Source of the DNA: Pratylenchus scribneri
Lineage: Eukaryota; Nematoda; Chromadorea; Rhabditida; Pratylenchidae
Length of the DNA: 64,000 nucleotides
Direction of reading: 5' to 3'
Assembly (NCBI GenBank): GCA_030063045.1
Contig: JAQSEB010000137.1
Span: forward strand, 930,001 to 994,000
Shown here: piece after piece, positions 59,388-64,000 of the stretch
Numbering within the stretch: the stretch's first letter is position 1
Layout of the letters: each line of letters starts with the position of its first letter
Made by a program: the position numbers and the translations under genes
Notes under the pieces: generated by a model
The model's database searches: none
Seen by the model: only the letters and a program-made list of their open reading frames with translations
Told to the model about the DNA's origin: nothing

Positions 59388-61076
59388 ATGAATTCCTCCA
59401 ATATTACGGTAAGCAAATTTTAATATTGGTAATATTTAATATGGCTAAAAATACTGACCAGAATTATTGGCATTTATTAATGAATTGGGGTACCAAACAT
59501 TATTTTTCATGAAGTCCGTAAAACATGCTGAAAACATTAGGAATTAAACTTTCCGGAAAATAACCGGAACAACCGGAAGAATTATATTAAAACTTTTCAG
59601 AAACTAACCGGAAAGAATTAGTAGCATTGATATTTGATATGTTCTCTCGATTTTCGATAAGAGTATAATGCTGGGAGTCTAGGACAAACCATTAAACCAC
59701 TAAAATCCTTTCGCATTTTCAATGTTTTTTTCCGTCAGATTAAATATCATCCATTTTTAATATTTAACTTATTATTTCCCCTTCAAGATATATTCAGTCT
59801 ATAAGGATGCCGGCTTCACCTGGACAATGGCCTCATTCGCTTTGGCATTGAATTTTGTGTCCATTACCGGAATGTTCATGAATTTTGCTGTCATTTTTGT
59901 GACCTATAGAACAAAGTTGCCATTTAGTAATTAATTTGAATATATTTTATTTTTAAGGTCCCTTCATGGGACGGCAAATTATTTATTGGCCCTTTGTTCT
60001 TTTTTTGAATTCTTCCATCAACATATTCATCTTCTTTTCCTCTATATAACTTTGTCCGGCAAAAATTTTCTCCCCTATGGAATGTCCGTTCGAATTTGTT
60101 CCATTGGAATATTCTTTTTGGGCGGTGTTGCGCCCTCAATATTTTTCACCGGATTGGATCGACTTTTATGTGTTTTGATGCCATCATTGTATGCAAAATA
60201 TAAATAAATTAATTATTTTATTTTTTAATAGCCCCAAAATTGTGAACCATAAATTATATTTGGCCATAATCACTGGAATTTGCCTAATTTGTTGTGGATT
60301 AAATTTAATTATATTCCTCACAAATGATGTGAACCCGAATTTGATGATTACCGGTGAATTTTATTTGTTTAAATATTTTTTTATTTTAATTCCATATTCA
60401 GGTTTTTTAGGCGAAATTGTCTTACAAGTATTTTTAATTTTAAAGTAATTCTAAATCTTAATATATTTTTCCAGGGATTTGGAGGCCAAATTTATGGAAA
60501 TTTTACATTTATTCTCTACAATTTTACCGTAATAATTTATTTAATTGTTTGGTTGGCAATTCGATACAGAAACGGTAAATAAATTATTAAAAATATATTA
60601 AAAAAATTAAATTTATTATTTTTGATGCAAATGTTGCAGCAGACGAACAAAAACAGCGGCGATTATTCCGTGCATTATGCATTATAATTGGTGGAAATAT
60701 TGGCGGCTATTATTTAATGCGAATTATCACATTATTCATTCTTCCATTATTCAATTCAAATTTAACAAATTGGTTTATTAAGCAATCCCTGGGAATTATT
60801 CTGAATATATCTGCCGCATCAAATGCCCCAATTCTATATTTTAATAGGTAAAAATAATATTTTTTTTCCTAAAAATTAAATATTAACAATTTTAGTGTTG
60901 ATTATCGAAGGGCATTCAACAGTGAATTTCTCAAAATTTGTAAATTATTTGGCATAAAAATGAATAATATTAAACCAAATTCCACAATCACTGTGGCCCA
61001 CATGAATTATAGGACAAAAGAAATTAAATTGACAACAACAATTATGGTGACATCACAAATTCACAAAAGATATTGA
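59388..61076 (+). CDS. Nematode 7TM G-protein-coupled receptor (srsx-like)
   Basis: Exons from ATG 59388 (MNSSNIT, a probable glycosylated N-terminus) to TGA 61074-61076 give seven hydrophobic segments. TM1 contains ALNFVSITGMFMNFAVIFVT. TM2 starts HGTANYLLALCSFFEF. TM3 ends with TGLDRLLCVLMPS, the DR motif in a nematode-specific context. TM4 has LAIITGICLICCGLNLIIF. TM5 follows FGGQIYGNFTFILYNFTV. TM6 has ALCIIIGGNIGGYYLMRI and TM7 has NISAASNAPILYF. The C-terminal tail is short and Lys-rich. This fits the small nematode chemoreceptor families, closest in feel to srsx; the ligand is unknown. Introns are about 45-60 bp except the first, about 380 bp. Confidence 0.85.
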
Positions 61077-61399
61077 TGAATTTACTTACATTAAATATTA
61101 ATTTATTAAATTTTAAATTCATCGGAGATTGATCCTAATAAATTTTGTCTATTCAATTTATTTTCAAATTTAAATATAATATCCGATGGAAAAAATTTAA
61201 ATGGCAATAATTCCTTTAAATGAACATTATATTAAACAAATTAATCAAAATTGGCCTTGTTTTTTTTTGACAAAAAAGATCTTTAAATTTGAATAAAAGT
61301 GAAGCAGAATTTTCGAATTTTACAATTTATTAACAAATTCTATGTATTTCGGGTTTTATCTTATTAAAAAAATTAAATTTATTACAACACGTACATAGA

Positions 61400-62478
61400 A
61401 ATTTGCACGGAACAGCTAATTATTTGCTGGCCCTTTGCTCCCTTTTCGAAATGCATGAATCCGGTCATTTACTTTTCCTTTGGGTGGCATTTTCTGGTCA
61501 AAATTTTCTCCATTATTGGTTGGCTGTTCGCATTTGTACAATTTCTATTTTTGGCCTTGGCGGAATTTCACCTTCGATGGCATTCACCGGATTGGACCGG
61601 TTGCTTTGCATTCTAATGCCAATTTTGTAATTCATTTTGGGAATATTATTAAATATATTTGATTAAATGACCAAAAAAGAAATTTTTAATTTATTACTGC
61701 AAAATTTGCAGCCCGCGAATTGTTAAGCCTGTTCCATATTTGGTCACCATAACAGCAATTTGTTGCGGTTTTGGCTTTTTCATACTTTTTTATATGTTCA
61801 AAATGACGTGGACCAAAATTGATGATCACTGGAACAATTGGGGACATCCAACAGGCACAAAATTGCCAAAATTTTACAGAATAATTTTGCCATTTTGCAG
61901 GATTATGCCGGCACAATTTATTCCGCATTCTCATTCCCTTTGTATAATGCCACAATTCTCATTTATATTTTAGTGGGCATTTTGATCAAATATCGTGCCG
62001 GTAATAATTAATTTTGAATTTATGGATAAATTTATTAAAATATTATTTAAGGGAAAGATGCATTGAGTTTGAGTTCAGCAGAGAGAAAAAATGTTCGTAT
62101 TTTCCGCTCACTTTTTATAATTATTACCTTCAATTTGGGCGGCTATTATTTTATGCGAATTTTTCGATTCATTGTTGGCCCCTAAATCAAATCACCAATT
62201 TCCTATTGGTTCACAATGCAATCAATTTCATTGCTTTTGAATTTGAGTGCCGCCTCAAATGGGCCAATTCTCTTCTTCACAAGGTCAATCAATGCCCAAT
62301 TAATTTCACATTTTTAAGTTCATTTTTAAGCAAAGAATATGAAAAAGCATTCCGAAATGAATTTGCAAAAATATTCAAACTTTATGGCTTAAATGTTATT
62401 TTGCCGGCACGCAGTATGATTTCAAAAGTTCCTGTTATTCCCTTGTCTTCAAGGAATTTGCAACAAAATATCAATTAA
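61400..62478 (+). pseudogene. Decayed tandem copy of the 7TM receptor
   Basis: This follows the gene at 59388 by about 320 bp and repeats it exon by exon from TM2 (HGTANYLLALCSLFEM) to the tail. It shares TGLDRLLCILMP, a TM4 exon with ITAICCGFGFFILF, a TM5 exon with DYAGTIYSAFSFPLYNATI, a TM6 exon with FNLGGYYFMRIF, and TM7 with NLSAASNGPILFF. Two defects are visible. No exon equivalent to the parent's start codon and TM1 is present upstream. In the TM6-TM7 exon there is an in-frame TAA at 62183-62185, after which the same frame continues. The remaining splice sites look intact, so decay is recent. Confidence 0.75.
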
Positions 62479-63370
62479 ATTTTGTCTGATTCACGAAAAT
62501 TGGAGAATTAATCCGGGAAATTTTAAAATAATTTTAATTTTCTTGCAATTCGTTGAAAAAAAAATAAATAAAAGGGGAAGAGGAAATAATATTAGAAAAG
62601 GAATTGAAAAAAAAAGGCAGATATTAAAAATAACAACAGAAATATGAAATTAATATTTCTAATTTTGAAAGAATTAATCAAGAAGATCATTGACAGGAAG
62701 GCGATCGAAAAATTACAATTTAAGATAATAAAATGTTACATGAATTTATGTTTACAGCCATTGCGTCACAATAATGGATGAGTGAATCCATTCAATTAGC
62801 GGGAAATAAATTACCTAATTTGGGGGGGGGGGGGGGAAAGAGGATGGAAGCAGGACGGTTTGCCTCAAAACGGATTGGGCCAAAAATGCTGCTTGAAAAG
62901 TTGTACTAAAAATGATCGAGAATGGTGGGTGGATAGAGGATGGGTCATTTGGCCGGAAATTAGATGGGAGAAAAACAAAAAATTGTGGTTGATGGAAAGA
63001 AGCTTGAATTGGGCCGAGCGGTTGAGAAGTGCCAAGTTCAGGGAATGAATACAACTCTGGAAAATGTTAACACAATGGCGAGGAATAGGATACTTTTATT
63101 ACCCTAATCTTTAATTTGGAAAATTTGACAAAATTAATTTTGGTTCAAAAATCTTTGATTGTCCCCTCCTATTTGCCAGCAATATAATCGGGCCAAAAAA
63201 CAAAATAGTATTGGAAATGAAGAGAGAGAGAGATAAAGGCAGCTTTTTCCAATCGAAGTCAGCTTCCCCCTTCCCCTTCCACTCTCCTCCTCTTTGCCTA
63301 ATCTATCTCTATGTATACTTTTTTGGCCATTTGTAGATCCATCCAGTGTTGTCCAAATGTCAAATTTCTC
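62479..63370. other. Intergenic region
   Basis: No supported gene. It holds a 15-G run (62822-62836) and a short (GA)n stretch near 63223. Confidence 0.5.
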
Positions 63371-64000
63371 GTCTTCGTCCTCGTCTTTCGTCTTGGCCTT
63401 TTTTACCCTCGTCCTTCGTCCTCGTCTTTCGTCTTGGCCTTTTTACCCTCGTCCTTCGTCCTCGTCTTTCGTCTTGGCCTTTTTTACCCTCGTCCTTCGT
63501 CCTCGTCTTTCGTCTTGGCCTTTTTTACCCTCGTCCTTCTTCCTCGTCTTTCGTCTTGGCCTTTTTACCCTCGTCCTTCTTCCTCGTCTTTCGTCTTGGC
63601 CTTTTTTACCCTCGTCCTTCTTCCTCGTCTTTCGTCTTGGCCTTTTTACCCTCGTCCTTCTTCCTCGTCTTTCGTCTTGGCCTTTTTACCCTCGTCCTTC
63701 TTCCTCGTCTTTCGTCTTGGCCTTTTTACCCTCGTCCTTCTTCCTCGTCTTTCGTCTTGGCCTTTTTACCCTCGTCCTTCTTCCTCGTCTTTCGTCTTGG
63801 CCTTTTTTACCCTCGTCCTTCTTCCTCGTCTTTCGTCTTGGCCTTTTTTACCCTCGTCCTTCTTCCTCGTCTTTCGTCTTGGCCTTTTTACCCTCGTCCT
63901 TCTTCCTCGTCTTTCGTCTTGGCCTTTTTTACCCTCGTCCTTCTTCCTCGTCTTTCGTCTTGGCCTTTTTACCCTCGTCCTTCTTCCTCGTCTTTCGTCT
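63371..64000. repeat. Satellite array, 40-41 bp unit, runs off right edge
   Basis: About 16 head-to-tail copies of a pyrimidine-rich unit (CTCGTCTTTCGTCTTGGCC, then T5 or T6, then ACCCTCGTCCTTC and GTC or TTC) continue to the window end. Unit length is 40 bp with T5 and 41 bp with T6. The first few units carry CCTTCGTCC and the later ones CCTTCTTCC. The reverse strand is purine-rich. The unit length and in-frame stops argue against coding. Confidence 0.98.

Noticed and set aside
63371..64000. Tandem array considered as a CRISPR array or repetitive coding gene
   Set aside because: Repeats are contiguous with no unique spacers, and the 40-41 bp unit does not maintain a reading frame.

Overview
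The window is nuclear DNA from a nematode. It carries a cuticle collagen with the nematode N-terminal domain and an RRQY cleavage site, an innexin, a tandem CCCH zinc-finger protein of the TTP/TIS11 type, and nematode-style small 7TM receptor genes. Base composition is AT-rich. Most introns are 45-60 bp, and the longer ones usually hold repeats. The species and clade cannot be fixed from the sequence alone. The many small secreted precursors would suit a parasite but do not prove one.

Layout. 1-1050 (-): 5' part of a CCCH zinc-finger gene running off the left edge. 1051-9173: gene-sparse. 9174-14049 (-): single-pass membrane protein with about five CUB-like domains. 14803-16439 (-): secreted glycine-rich basic protein. 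16853-17304 (-): secreted Arg/Cys-rich precursor. 18069-18336 (+): possible small secreted peptide. 20041-23963 (-): innexin. 24320-25724: foldback DNA element with two 656-bp inverted arms. 28111-28521 (-): small Asn/Gly-rich protein. 28522-36566: gene-poor, with a diverged tandem duplication and long G/C runs. 36567-40285 (-): LTR retrotransposon with a gag-like ORF but no pol, inserted just upstream of the TATA box of a small peptide gene at 40496. 41467: second KKR-containing secreted peptide. 41988-46884 (-): two tandem MFS transporters resembling MFSD8/CLN7. 47868-48600 (+) and 48733-49317 (-): two secreted proteins. 50380-52232 (-): cuticle collagen. 54402-57101 (+): secreted, probably GPI-anchored protein with a Ly6/ET-like cysteine domain. 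57265-57534 (-): secreted eight-cysteine protein. 58186-58682: hAT-type MITE with an exact 8-bp target duplication. 59388-61076 (+): 7TM receptor. 61400-62478 (+): its decayed tandem copy. 63371-64000: 40-41 bp satellite running off the right edge.

The genes do not form one pathway. The main themes are secreted and surface proteins (nine or so signal-peptide proteins, collagen, CUB protein, GPI protein, receptors, transporters, gap-junction protein) and several kinds of mobile DNA. The most unusual observation is a roughly 345-bp interspersed repeat present three times. Each copy sits inside an intron of a different gene (zinc finger, CUB, collagen), always in sense orientation, and in two cases starts within about 10 bases of the 5' splice site. 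This resembles an introner or intron-tolerated element. All exon structures here were worked out by eye from reading frames and splice signals, so individual junctions may be wrong.
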